Below are positions 57,124-64,000 of a stretch of DNA of 64,000 nt, one piece after another; positions within the stretch are counted from its first letter, which is position 1; the number at the start of each line of letters is the position of its first letter. The notes below the pieces were generated by a model that was not told the DNA's origin, searched no databases, and saw nothing but the letters and a program-made list of their open reading frames with translations. Both the position numbers and the translations under genes were made by a program. Source of the DNA: Cellulosimicrobium funkei. Its GTDB lineage: Bacteria > Actinomycetota > Actinomycetes > Actinomycetales > Cellulomonadaceae. The DNA is taken from the NCBI RefSeq assembly GCF_004519295.1, contig NZ_SOZH01000008.1, positions 186,001 through 250,000 on the forward strand, in the 5' to 3' direction.

Positions 57124-57884
57124 GCGCGCGCGTCCCCGGCAGGCCGCGCCGGGGCGCCCGGGAGGAGGTCCGTGCCCGGCGCGTAGCCGATCGCGCTGTC
57201 CGTGTCGTCGAAGCCGTCGTCGGGCAGCGCGGCGACCGTGTCCTCGGCCTCCTCGACGACGGGCGTGAGCTCGAGCCGCGCGGCGACGTCGACCCGGATC
57301 TGCGCCTGGAGGTCGTCGACCGAGCCCGCGGCGTCGAGGACGACCCAGCGGTCCGGGTCCGACGCCGCGCGCGTGAGGAACGCCTCGCGCGTGCGGCGGT
57401 GGAACTCCGCCCCCGCGCGCTCGAGGCGGTCGTGCTGGCGGCGGATGCGACCGGCGGCGACCGCCGGGTCGAGGTCGAGCAGGATCGTCACGTCGGGCAG
57501 GAGGTCCTGCACGGCCCAGCGGGAGATGAGCTCGACCTCGTCCGCACCGAGCTCGCGCCCGCCCGCCTGGTAGGCGACCGACGAGTCGAGGTAGCGGTCC
57601 GTGACGACGATCGCGCCGCGCTCGAGCGCGGGGCGCACGAGGCTCGCGACGTGGTGCGCGCGGTCCGCGGCGTAGATGAGCGCCTCCGTGCGGGGGTCCA
57701 TGTCCTGCCCGTGGAGCACCGCGGCGCGCAGCTCCTTGCCGAGCTCCGTGCCGCCCGGCTCGCGCGTCAGCACGACCTCGCGCCCCGTGAGCTCGCCGAG
57801 CCACTGCCCGAGCAGGCGCGCCTGCGTCGACTTGCCGACGCCGTCGCCGCCCTCGAAGGAGATGAAGTACCCGGGTGCGCTCAC
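57120..57884 (-). CDS. tmk: Thymidylate kinase
   Basis: 254-residue dTMP kinase. The P-loop is EGGDGVGKSTQARL, the DR motif VLTREPGGTELG and the lid RYLDSSVAYQAGGRELG. The core ends near residue 210. The remaining 45 residues form an acidic tail (VVEEAEDTVAALPDDGFDDTD) and a Pro/Ala end, an extension compared with the usual length. It makes dTDP for DNA synthesis and is coupled to holB. GTG start without a strong ribosome site; an in-frame upstream extension lacks similarity. Confidence 0.95.
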   Translation of the reverse strand: MSAPGYFISFEGGDGVGKSTQARLLGQWLGELTGREVVLTREPGGTELGKELRAAVLHGQDMDPRTEALIYAADRAHHVASLVRPALERGAIVVTDRYLDSSVAYQAGGRELGADEVELISRWAVQDLLPDVTILLDLDPAVAAGRIRRQHDRLERAGAEFHRRTREAFLTRAASDPDRWVVLDAAGSVDDLQAQIRVDVAARLELTPVVEEAEDTVAALPDDGFDDTDSAIGYAPGTDLLPGAPARPAGDARA

Positions 57885-57984
57885 GGCGACCACCCTAGTC
57901 GCGACGTCGGACACGGGCCGGTCCCCCGGCCGCCGGTCGTGCGGGACAGCCGCGGGCGCCGGGCGCGCGGGATAGCCTCGGGCC

Positions 57985-58713
57985 ATGCCCGATCCCGTGA
58001 CCGCCCCCGCGACGGACCCTGCGCCCGCTCCTCTGCCCACCCCCGGCGTCGCGTTCGCCGGCCGGACGTTCGACGCCGTGCTGTTCGACATGGACGGCAC
58101 CCTCATCGACTCGGTCCCGGCGGTGGACCGGAACTGGCGTCGCTGGGCCGCGGAGCACGGGCTGCCCGACGCCGAGGACTTCCAGATCCAGCACGGCACC
58201 CCCGCGCGCACGCTCATCGCGACGCTCCTGCCGGCCGACCAGGTCGAGCCCGCGTACGACCGCATCCACGAGCTGGAGCTCGAGGACAACGAGGGCGTGA
58301 CGATCCTGCCGGGGACGCGCGACGCGCTCGCCACCCTGCCCCCGGAGCGGCAGGCGATCGTCACGTCGTGCACCCGCCCCCTCGCGGCGGCGCGCATGGC
58401 CGCGTCGGGCCTCGTCGCGCCGTCGGTGGTCGTCACCGCGGACGACGTCGCCCACGGCAAGCCCGACCCGGACCCGTTCCTCCTCGGCGCGGAGCGCCTG
58501 GGCGTGGACCCGGCGCGGTGCCTCGTCGTCGAGGACGCCCCGGCCGGGGTCGCGTCGGCCCGCGCCGCAGGGTGCGCCGTGCTCGTCGTGACGGGCACGC
58601 ACACGGCCGACGAGCTGGCGTCCGCCTCCCCTGCACCCGACGCGCTGGCGGCGGGTCTGGCGGCGGTGCGCTTCGCCGCAGGCCCGGAGGGCATCCGGAT
58701 CACGGACGCCTGA
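57985..58713 (+). CDS. HAD-superfamily phosphatase (subfamily IA)
   Basis: 242 residues. Motif I is LFDMDGTLIDSVPAV, motif II is IVTSCTRPLA, motif III Lys in HGKPDPDPF, and motif IV is VVEDAPAGVASARAAGC. The small helical cap between motifs I and II is typical of sugar-phosphate or glycerol-3-phosphate phosphatases of the GPP/DOG group. A Pro/Ala-rich 25-residue N-terminal extension precedes motif I. Divergent from tmk; substrate unknown. Confidence 0.92.
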   Translation: MPDPVTAPATDPAPAPLPTPGVAFAGRTFDAVLFDMDGTLIDSVPAVDRNWRRWAAEHGLPDAEDFQIQHGTPARTLIATLLPADQVEPAYDRIHELELEDNEGVTILPGTRDALATLPPERQAIVTSCTRPLAAARMAASGLVAPSVVVTADDVAHGKPDPDPFLLGAERLGVDPARCLVVEDAPAGVASARAAGCAVLVVTGTHTADELASASPAPDALAAGLAAVRFAAGPEGIRITDA

Positions 58714-58800
58714 CCACCCCGCCGACCCTGCGGTCGTCTCCCGTCCTCCTCCCCTGACGGGCCAAGCCCCCATGCTCGGCGGGCTGCAGCGGGCTGATCC

Positions 58801-59304
58801 TCAGTAGACGGACGCTCGCTGGGCGGCCGCGACGACCTTCGACGCGGCGGCGTGGATCTCCGCCAGCTCGTCGAGGGTGAGGCCCGTGGCGGCGACGATC
58901 GCGGGCGGGATGCGCTCCGCGTCACGACGCCGCGCCCGTCCCTCGGGCGTGAGCGTCACGCGGACCTGGCGGCCGTCGTCGGGCGAGCGAGAACGGCGCA
59001 CGTAGCCGAGGCTCTCGAGCCGCTTGAGGAGCGGCGAGAGCGTCCCGGCGTCGAGGTGCAGCCGCGCCGCGAGGTCGCCGACGGTCGACGTCGTGCCTGC
59101 CGCGTCGTCCTGCCACAGCGCGAGCAGCACGAGGTACTGCGGGTGGGTGATGCCCAGGGGCTCGAGCAGCGGCCGGTACAGGGCGACCATGCCGCGCGCG
59201 CCCGCCGAGAGCGCGAAGCAGACCTGCGCCTCGAGCGCGAGCGGGTCCGCGAACAGCGTCGCCGCGCCCGGTGCGGACGCCCCGCCGTTCTCCTCGCTCG
59301 TCAT
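58801..59304 (-). CDS. MarR/OhrR-family transcriptional regulator
   Basis: 167-residue winged-helix dimer. The redox Cys29 in LEAQVCFALSAG matches the peroxide-sensing cysteine of OhrR proteins. DNA-binding is in STVGDLAARLHLDAGTLSPLLKRLESLGYV, the wing in RSRSPDDGRQVRVTLTPEG. OhrR represses an organic-hydroperoxide reductase until oxidised. Two near-identical TTGG...CCAA palindromes lie in the 122-base divergent gap, fitting autoregulation. No ohr gene is adjacent; the divergent gene is a small unknown protein. Confidence 0.9.
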   Translation of the reverse strand: MTSEENGGASAPGAATLFADPLALEAQVCFALSAGARGMVALYRPLLEPLGITHPQYLVLLALWQDDAAGTTSTVGDLAARLHLDAGTLSPLLKRLESLGYVRRSRSPDDGRQVRVTLTPEGRARRRDAERIPPAIVAATGLTLDELAEIHAAASKVVAAAQRASVY

Positions 59305-59334
59305 GGCGCCATGCTACCGAGGATCGCGCTATTC

Positions 59335-59346
59335 TTGGTACGCCAA
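59335..59346. promoter_or_regulatory. OhrR-like operator copy 1 (TTGGTACGCCAA)
   Basis: A 12-base palindrome (two central mismatches) 31 bases from the regulator start, 15 bases centre-to-centre from the perfect copy at 59350. Likely bound by the adjacent MarR/OhrR protein. Confidence 0.6.
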
Positions 59347-59349
59347 TCA

Positions 59350-59361
59350 TTGGTGCACCAA
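59350..59361. promoter_or_regulatory. OhrR-like operator copy 2 (TTGGTGCACCAA)
   Basis: A perfect 12-base palindrome between the divergent regulator and the small protein gene. With copy 1 it makes a two-site array that would cover both promoters. Confidence 0.68.
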
Positions 59362-59426
59362 CCATCAGCGGACGAGCACCAGCCACCGGCCCCCGGGCCG
59401 GCGACGCGACACCAGCGGAGGACACC

Positions 59427-59636
59427 GTGGCGCGCAAGAACGACAAGCGCACGCTCGGCATGCGCATCACCGAGGGCTTCCTGCCGATCTTCGGCCCGGC
59501 ACAGCTGGGGCGACAGGAGGCCGACGGCCGCGGCGTGTCCGACGCCGAGCGCGAGCGCGACCAGGAGCTGCGCACCCGCTTCGAGCGGGTCACCGGCCCC
59601 GACGGCCGCAGCTACGTCGTCGAGCACACCGACTGA
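59427..59636 (+). CDS. Small conserved-looking protein (69 aa), divergent from the OhrR-like gene
   Basis: 69-residue basic and polar protein (ARKNDKRTLGMRITEGFLPIFGPAQLG; DGRSYVVEHTD at the C-terminus), without a membrane segment or recognisable domain. GTG start preceded by GGAGG at five bases; longer in-frame starts would extend into the operator region. Its position under the OhrR-like operators suggests redox control. Function unknown; PGRSY-type ends occur in short actinobacterial proteins. Confidence 0.75.
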   Translation: MARKNDKRTLGMRITEGFLPIFGPAQLGRQEADGRGVSDAERERDQELRTRFERVTGPDGRSYVVEHTD

Positions 59637-59639
59637 CGC

Positions 59640-59659
59640 GACGCCCGCCCGCGGGCGTC
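59640..59659. terminator. Bidirectional hairpin between the small protein and the Gfo/Idh gene
   Basis: GACGCCCGC (59640-59648) pairs with GCGGGCGTC (59651-59659) around two bases. The right arm overlaps the TGA stop of the oxidoreductase gene (59658-59660), again a stop codon embedded in a terminator. Confidence 0.75.
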
Positions 59660-60752
59660 ACTCCCCGGGGTAGACGACCCCGACCTGGCGACGCACCTCG
59701 TCGAGCATGCGCATGACCTCGAGCGTCGAGTCCCACGACATGCGCGGGCTCTGCGTCTCGCCCGCGGCGACGCGGCGCGCGACCTCGGCGGCCTGGTACT
59801 GCTTGCCCTCGCCGGAGAAGCCGTCGTAGTACCAGGACGCGCCGTCGTGCCGCACGACCCGGAACGACGTCGGCGCGTAGAACGTGCCCTCGACCTCGAT
59901 GCGGCCCGCCGTGCCCGAGATCACCGCCGTGTTCGCGGTGCGCGACCACAGCGTGGTCGAGAGCGTCGCCTGCGTGTCGCCGTAGCCGAGCACGATGCTC
60001 ACCTGCCCGTCCACGCCCGTCTCCGTGAGTGCACCGACGGCCGTCACGGTCGACGGCGCGCCCAGGAGGTCGTGCGCGAACGACACCGGGTAGACGCCCA
60101 GGTCGAGCAGCGCGCCGCCCGCCAGCTCCGGCGCGTAGAGCCGGTGCTCGGGGTCGAACGGGAACCACTGGCCGTGGTCCGCGCTGAGGTTCACGACGTC
60201 ACCGATCTCGCCGCGCGCGATCACGCCGCGCAGCGCGGCGACGTGCGGCAGGAACCGCGTCCACATGGCCTCCATGACGAACACGCCCGCCTCGCGCGCG
60301 GCGTCGAGCACCTCGACCGCCTCGGCCTCGTTGCGCGTGAACGCCTTCTCGACGAGGACGTGCTTGCCCGCGCGGATCGCGAGCAGGGCGTGCTCGTGGT
60401 GGTGCGAGTGCGGCGTCGCGACGTACACGACGTCCACCTGCGGGTCCTCGACGAGCTCGTCGTAGCCGTGGTGCGTCGTCGGGACGCCGTGCGCGGTCGC
60501 GAAGCGCTCGGCGCGCACGCGGTCGCGCGAGCCCACCGAGGCGACGCGACCCTGGGTGTGCAGGCGCACCGCCTCCGCGAACGACGACGCGATGCCGCCC
60601 GCGCCGAGGATGCCCCAGCGGATCGGGGGCGCGCTGCGCGGGTCGGGGACCGTGCCCGTCACCTCGGCGGACAGGTCGGGGAACGGGTGGACGCCGGTGG
60701 CGGCCGGGGTCTCGTCGGGGTGCGCGGCGGGCTGCGGGGCGACGGTGCTCAT
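59658..60752 (-). CDS. Gfo/Idh/MocA-family oxidoreductase
   Basis: 364-residue NAD(P)-dependent sugar or inositol-type dehydrogenase. The Rossmann motif is WGILGAGGIASSFAEAV. The conserved Lys is in HVLVEKAFTRN. The second domain is VMEAMWTRFLPHVAALR and LDLGVYPVSFAHDLLG. The first 40 residues (HPDETPAATGVHPFPD) form an extra N-terminal tail. Substrate is not predictable; relatives act on sugar dehydrogenation or dihydrodiol steps. ATG with weak ribosome site. Divergent from the ABC exporter genes. Confidence 0.9.
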   Translation of the reverse strand: MSTVAPQPAAHPDETPAATGVHPFPDLSAEVTGTVPDPRSAPPIRWGILGAGGIASSFAEAVRLHTQGRVASVGSRDRVRAERFATAHGVPTTHHGYDELVEDPQVDVVYVATPHSHHHEHALLAIRAGKHVLVEKAFTRNEAEAVEVLDAAREAGVFVMEAMWTRFLPHVAALRGVIARGEIGDVVNLSADHGQWFPFDPEHRLYAPELAGGALLDLGVYPVSFAHDLLGAPSTVTAVGALTETGVDGQVSIVLGYGDTQATLSTTLWSRTANTAVISGTAGRIEVEGTFYAPTSFRVVRHDGASWYYDGFSGEGKQYQAAEVARRVAAGETQSPRMSWDSTLEVMRMLDEVRRQVGVVYPGE

Positions 60753-60878
60753 GCGGCCCACGCTATCGCCCTGCGCGGGCCTCGCCGCCGCTCGTCCACA
60801 GGCCGCGCGTCGGGCCCGCGAGCAGCCCTCCCCCGCACGGGTGGTGCGCGCCGCCGCGCGGCACGTCACGATGGGGGC

Positions 60879-61664
60879 ATGACGACCCCCGCGCCCAGGA
60901 CCGGCACGCCGACCGACGCCGGACCCGAGCCCGAGGCACGGGCGAGCGCGCGCGACCTCGTCAAGGTCTACGGATCCGGCCCGACGGCCGTCCGCGCGCT
61001 CGACGGCGTCGACGTCGACTTCGCGCGCGGCCGGCTCACAGCGATCATGGGGCCGTCCGGGTCCGGCAAGTCGACGCTCATGCACTGCCTCGCCGGGCTG
61101 GACTCCCCGACCTCCGGCAGCGTGGTGATCGACGGGCAGGAGATCAGCCGGATGTCGCAGCGGCGGCTCACGGCTCTGCGCCGCACGCGCGTCGGGTTCG
61201 TCTTCCAGGCGTACAACCTCGTCCCGACGCTCACGGCCGCGGAGAACATCACGCTCCCGCTCGACATCGCGCGCACCCGCGTGGACCGCGACTGGTTCGA
61301 CGAGGTGACGACCGCCGTCGGGCTCACCGACCGCCTGCACCACCGCCCCTCCGAGCTGTCCGGTGGGCAGCAGCAGCGCGTGGCGTGCGCGCGGGCGCTC
61401 GTGTCGCGGCCCTCGATCGTGTTCGCCGACGAGCCGACCGGCAACCTCGACTCGCGCTCCGCGGGCGAGGTGCTCACGTTCCTGCGCCGCTCCGTCGACG
61501 AGCTCGACCAGACGGTCGTCATGGTCACGCACGACCCGCGCGCGGCGTCGTACGCGCACCGCGTCGTCTTCCTCGCGGACGGTCGCCTCGCGGGCGAGCT
61601 GCACGACCCCACGCAGCAGGACATCCTCGACGCGCTCGCGCTCGCCGCGGACGACGGCGCATGA
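60879..61664 (+). CDS. MacB/LolD-type ABC transporter ATPase
   Basis: 261-residue ATPase. Walker A is GPSGSGKSTLMHCLAGLD, the Q-loop FVFQAYNLVPTLTAAENI, signature LSGGQQQRVACARAL, Walker B SIVFADEPTGNLDSRS and switch VTHDPRAA. This matches the lipoprotein-release/antimicrobial-export (MacB/FtsE-like) class. The stop overlaps the ATG of the membrane subunit (ATGA). A short Thr/Pro-rich N-terminus precedes the domain. ATG behind GGGGG. Confidence 0.93.
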   Translation: MTTPAPRTGTPTDAGPEPEARASARDLVKVYGSGPTAVRALDGVDVDFARGRLTAIMGPSGSGKSTLMHCLAGLDSPTSGSVVIDGQEISRMSQRRLTALRRTRVGFVFQAYNLVPTLTAAENITLPLDIARTRVDRDWFDEVTTAVGLTDRLHHRPSELSGGQQQRVACARALVSRPSIVFADEPTGNLDSRSAGEVLTFLRRSVDELDQTVVMVTHDPRAASYAHRVVFLADGRLAGELHDPTQQDILDALALAADDGA

Positions 61665-64000
61665 TCCGCGTCGCGCTGCGGGGCGTGCGCGCGCACGTCG
61701 TGCGGTTCGTCCTGTCGGTGCTCGCCGTGACGCTCGGTGTCGCGTTCGTCGTCGGCACGTTCGCGTTCCGCGGCATGCTCTCCTCCACGTTCGACGACAT
61801 CATCGCGACGACGCTCACGGCCGACGTCTACGTGCGCGGCGCGCAGGAGGTCGAGAGCGACACGTCCGGGCCCGGTGGCGGCGGCGCCGCCGGCGGGGGC
61901 GGGTTCGCGGGCGACCGCACGCTCGTCCCGGCCGACCTCGCGACGGAGGTCGAGGGGGTCGACGGCGTCGAGCGGGCCGTGGCGGACGTGTCCGGCCCCG
62001 TCGTGCTCGTCGCGGCCGACGGCACCGCCGTCGTGACCACGGGCCCGCCGAGCACGGCGTTCTCCGTCGACCCGGAGGACCCGAGCCTCACGCTGCTCGA
62101 CGGCGCGTGGCCCGGCGCGGGCGAGATCGTCCTGGAGCAGAGCGCGGCCGAGACCGCTGACCTCGCCACGGGCGACGAGACCACGGTCGTGCTCGGCGGG
62201 GAGCCGCGCCCCGTGACCGTGTCCGGCGTGTTCGGCATCGAGGCCGCCGCCGCGGGTGCGGTCCTCGTCGGGATCGACGGCGACACGGCGCGCGAGGTCT
62301 ACGCGCCCGACGGGCTGGTGCCCCAGATCGCGGTCTGGGCGGACGCGAGCGGACCGGTGGACGAGGACGCCCTCGCGGACCGCGTCGCGTCGGTCCTCCC
62401 GTCCGGCGCGGAGGCCGTCACGGGCGAGCAGGCGCGCGCCGAGGCGAGCGAGGCGGTCGAGGAGGTGCTCGGGTTCGTCGAGACCTTCCTGCTCGTGTTC
62501 GCCGCCATCGCGCTGTTCGTCGGCGCGTTCATCATCGCCAACACGTTCGCGATGTCGGTGCGCGAGCGTCTGCGCGAGCTCGCGCTCCTGCGCGCGCTCG
62601 GCGCGTCGCCGGGCCAGGTGTTCGCGTCGGTCCTCGTCCAGGCGCTCGTCGTCGGGCTCGTGGGTGGTGGGCTCGGCGTGCTCGCCGGGGCCGGGCTGGT
62701 GCGGGTCATCCGGTGGGGGCTCGCGCTCGCCGGCTTCGAGTTCTCCGGCCGGGTCCCGCTCGGGACCTCGCAGGTCGTGGCCGCCGTCGCGCTCGGGGCG
62801 GTCGTCAGCGTCCTCGCGGCCGTGCTGCCCGCGCGGCGGGCCGCCGCGATCCCGCCCGTGCAGGCGATGCGCGACGACGTCGCGCCCGACCGCGGCACCG
62901 GGCTGCGGGCGGTGGGCGGGGTGGTCGTCGTCGCGGCGGGCGCCGGTGTGCTGTGGCTCGCCGCGTACCTGGGGTCCTCCGTCGTGGACGCGCCGACCGG
63001 CTGGGCCTGGGTCGACGACCTGAGCCCCCGCCTGCTCCTCGGCGTCGGGGCCGGGCTCGTGCTCGTGGGCGTGCTCGTCGGGTCGCCGGCCGTCGCGCGC
63101 GGCGTGCTCGCGGTGCTCGCGTGGCCTCTCGTCGTCGCGCTGCGCCCGCTCGGCCGCCTCGCGCGCGGCAACGTCACGCGCAACCCCCGCCGCACCGCGA
63201 GCACCGCGGGAGCCCTGCTCATCGGCATGGCGCTCGTGTCGGTCACGGGCGTCATCGCCGCCTCGACCCAGGCGTCGGTGCGGAGCATCGTCGAGAACGA
63301 GGTGCGGGCCGACCTGGTGGTCGACTCCGCGACGCTCGTCGTGCCCGAGGGCGCGGTCGAGGCCGTCACCGCGACGCCGGGCGCCGCGGTCGTGGACACG
63401 GTGCGGCTCGGGTCGGCGTCGGTCGCCACGGTCGGCGGCACGGACGACGGACCGCGCGGGACCGACGTCGCGGGCGTGCCCGCCGGGTTCTTCGACACCG
63501 CGCTCGAACCCGTGACGCTCGCCGGGGACCCGACGGCCACGCTCGAGGACGGGGACGTCGTCGTGCACCGGCGCACCGCGCGCGAGCGCGGCTGGGAGGT
63601 GGGCGACACGCTGCGGCTCGGCGAGGGCGACTCCGCCGTCGAGGCGCGCGTGGGCGCGGTGATCGACAGCCAGCTCGTGGGGACCGGCGTCCTGGTGCGC
63701 GACGACGTGTTCGACGCCGTCGTGCCGGCCGCCCAGGCGAGCGTGCGGATCGTCTACGTGTCGGCGGCCGCCGGCGCGAGCCCCGCCGACGTGAAGGAGC
63801 TGCGCACCGCCCTGACGTCGGCGGTCGAGCCGTTCCTCGTCGTGACGGTGCTCGACCGGGAGCAGACCGCGTCCGCGTTCGCCGACCAGGTGAACCAGGT
63901 GCTCGTCATCCTCTACGCCCTGCTCGCGCTGTCGATCGTCATCGCGCTGCTCGGCATCGTCAACACGCTCGCGCTGTCGATCATCGAGCGCACGCGCGAG
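61661..64000 (+). CDS. MacB/FtsX-family ABC exporter permease (partial, runs off the right edge)
   Basis: 780 residues visible. The N-terminal helix (VVRFVLSVLAVTLGVAFVVGTFAF) is followed by a large extracytoplasmic domain with a Gly-rich loop (GPGGGGAAGGGG). FtsX-like membrane blocks include FVETFLLVFAAIALFVGAFIIANTFAMSVRER and LLIGMALVSVTGVIAAS, then a second extracytoplasmic domain and a second FtsX block at the end (NQVLVILYALLALSIVIALLGIVN). The two-block layout matches actinobacterial MacB-like exporters of about 830-860 residues, so only the last helices are missing. Partner of the ATPase at 60879; substrate unknown. Confidence 0.92.
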   Translation, partial: MIRVALRGVRAHVVRFVLSVLAVTLGVAFVVGTFAFRGMLSSTFDDIIATTLTADVYVRGAQEVESDTSGPGGGGAAGGGGFAGDRTLVPADLATEVEGVDGVERAVADVSGPVVLVAADGTAVVTTGPPSTAFSVDPEDPSLTLLDGAWPGAGEIVLEQSAAETADLATGDETTVVLGGEPRPVTVSGVFGIEAAAAGAVLVGIDGDTAREVYAPDGLVPQIAVWADASGPVDEDALADRVASVLPSGAEAVTGEQARAEASEAVEEVLGFVETFLLVFAAIALFVGAFIIANTFAMSVRERLRELALLRALGASPGQVFASVLVQALVVGLVGGGLGVLAGAGLVRVIRWGLALAGFEFSGRVPLGTSQVVAAVALGAVVSVLAAVLPARRAAAIPPVQAMRDDVAPDRGTGLRAVGGVVVVAAGAGVLWLAAYLGSSVVDAPTGWAWVDDLSPRLLLGVGAGLVLVGVLVGSPAVARGVLAVLAWPLVVALRPLGRLARGNVTRNPRRTASTAGALLIGMALVSVTGVIAASTQASVRSIVENEVRADLVVDSATLVVPEGAVEAVTATPGAAVVDTVRLGSASVATVGGTDDGPRGTDVAGVPAGFFDTALEPVTLAGDPTATLEDGDVVVHRRTARERGWEVGDTLRLGEGDSAVEARVGAVIDSQLVGTGVLVRDDVFDAVVPAAQASVRIVYVSAAAGASPADVKELRTALTSAVEPFLVVTVLDREQTASAFADQVNQVLVILYALLALSIVIALLGIVNTLALSIIERTRE

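Noticed and set aside
1-64000. Prophage, IS element or integrative element
   Set aside because: No transposase, integrase, recombinase or phage structural gene was seen, and base composition and codon use look uniform.

Overview
The window is very GC-rich and densely coded. Most starts are GTG or ATG behind GGAGG-type ribosome sites, adjoining genes commonly overlap by four bases (ATGA or GTGA), and long GC hairpins separate transcription units. The gene set (type I xylose isomerase, F420-linked enzymes, two ECF sigma/DGPF pairs, ClpC, a multi-sugar transporter without its own ATPase, a secreted galactanase) points to a saprophytic, polysaccharide-degrading actinobacterium of the order Micrococcales. 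Cellulosimicrobium, Isoptericola or Cellulomonas relatives are plausible. The assignment is inferred from gene content, not from a database search.

Layout. 1-3663: xylose catabolism (xylB partial, xylA) divergent from a ROK repressor, with a palindromic operator across the xylA promoter. 3766-14525: a LacI-controlled galactoside/galactan unit (two sugar permeases, binding lipoprotein, GH42 beta-galactosidase, large secreted GH30 galactanase). 14753-17933: a stress or light signalling module, with a STAS antagonist and an RsbW-type ATPase facing a bacteriophytochrome fused to a PP2C phosphatase. 18161-26235: an orphan ABC ATPase, two separate DGPF/ECF-sigma operons sharing a TGTCGA promoter element, an aldo-keto reductase, a DUF488 protein, a FabH-like synthase and a PPOX-fold protein. 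26277-30258: FadR-type regulator divergent from lutABC (L-lactate oxidation) with palindromic operators. 30323-33376: NUDIX hydrolase, uridine-kinase-like protein, lipoprotein and PrmC-like methyltransferase. 33455-38706: an ssu-type sulfonate uptake and desulfonation operon preceded by a Cys-containing leader ORF and mutually exclusive RNA pairings. 39223-41790: clpC. 42071-46068: unknown protein, universal stress protein, cupin, lipoprotein and DUF4126-like protein. 46069-48435: copper P-type ATPase with a CsoR-like operator. 48571-54920: hydrolases, secreted or lipoproteins, tRNA-Thr(CGT), LtrA-like and SHOCT proteins. 54991-64000: F420 LLM enzyme, holB and tmk, HAD phosphatase, an OhrR-like regulator with twin operators, a Gfo/Idh oxidoreductase, and an ABC exporter running off the edge.

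How the parts work together. Xylose and galactan units both follow a repressor, transporter and glycosidase logic. Permeases lacking an ATPase imply a shared MsiK-type ATPase elsewhere. lutABC burns lactate. The ssu unit scavenges sulfur and appears to be tuned by cysteine supply. Phytochrome-phosphatase, STAS and ATPase proteins together form a plausible light-to-sigma-factor partner switch.

Most notable for follow-up are: (i) the sulfonate-operon leader peptide and attenuator; (ii) the phytochrome-PP2C/STAS/ATPase module; (iii) a dispersed GAGGTAGAGCC repeat whose copies supply the TAG stop codon of four genes; (iv) two conserved genes (second ECF sigma, LtrA) whose conserved coding starts upstream of any ATG, GTG or TTG; and (v) a family of unusually long perfect terminator hairpins.
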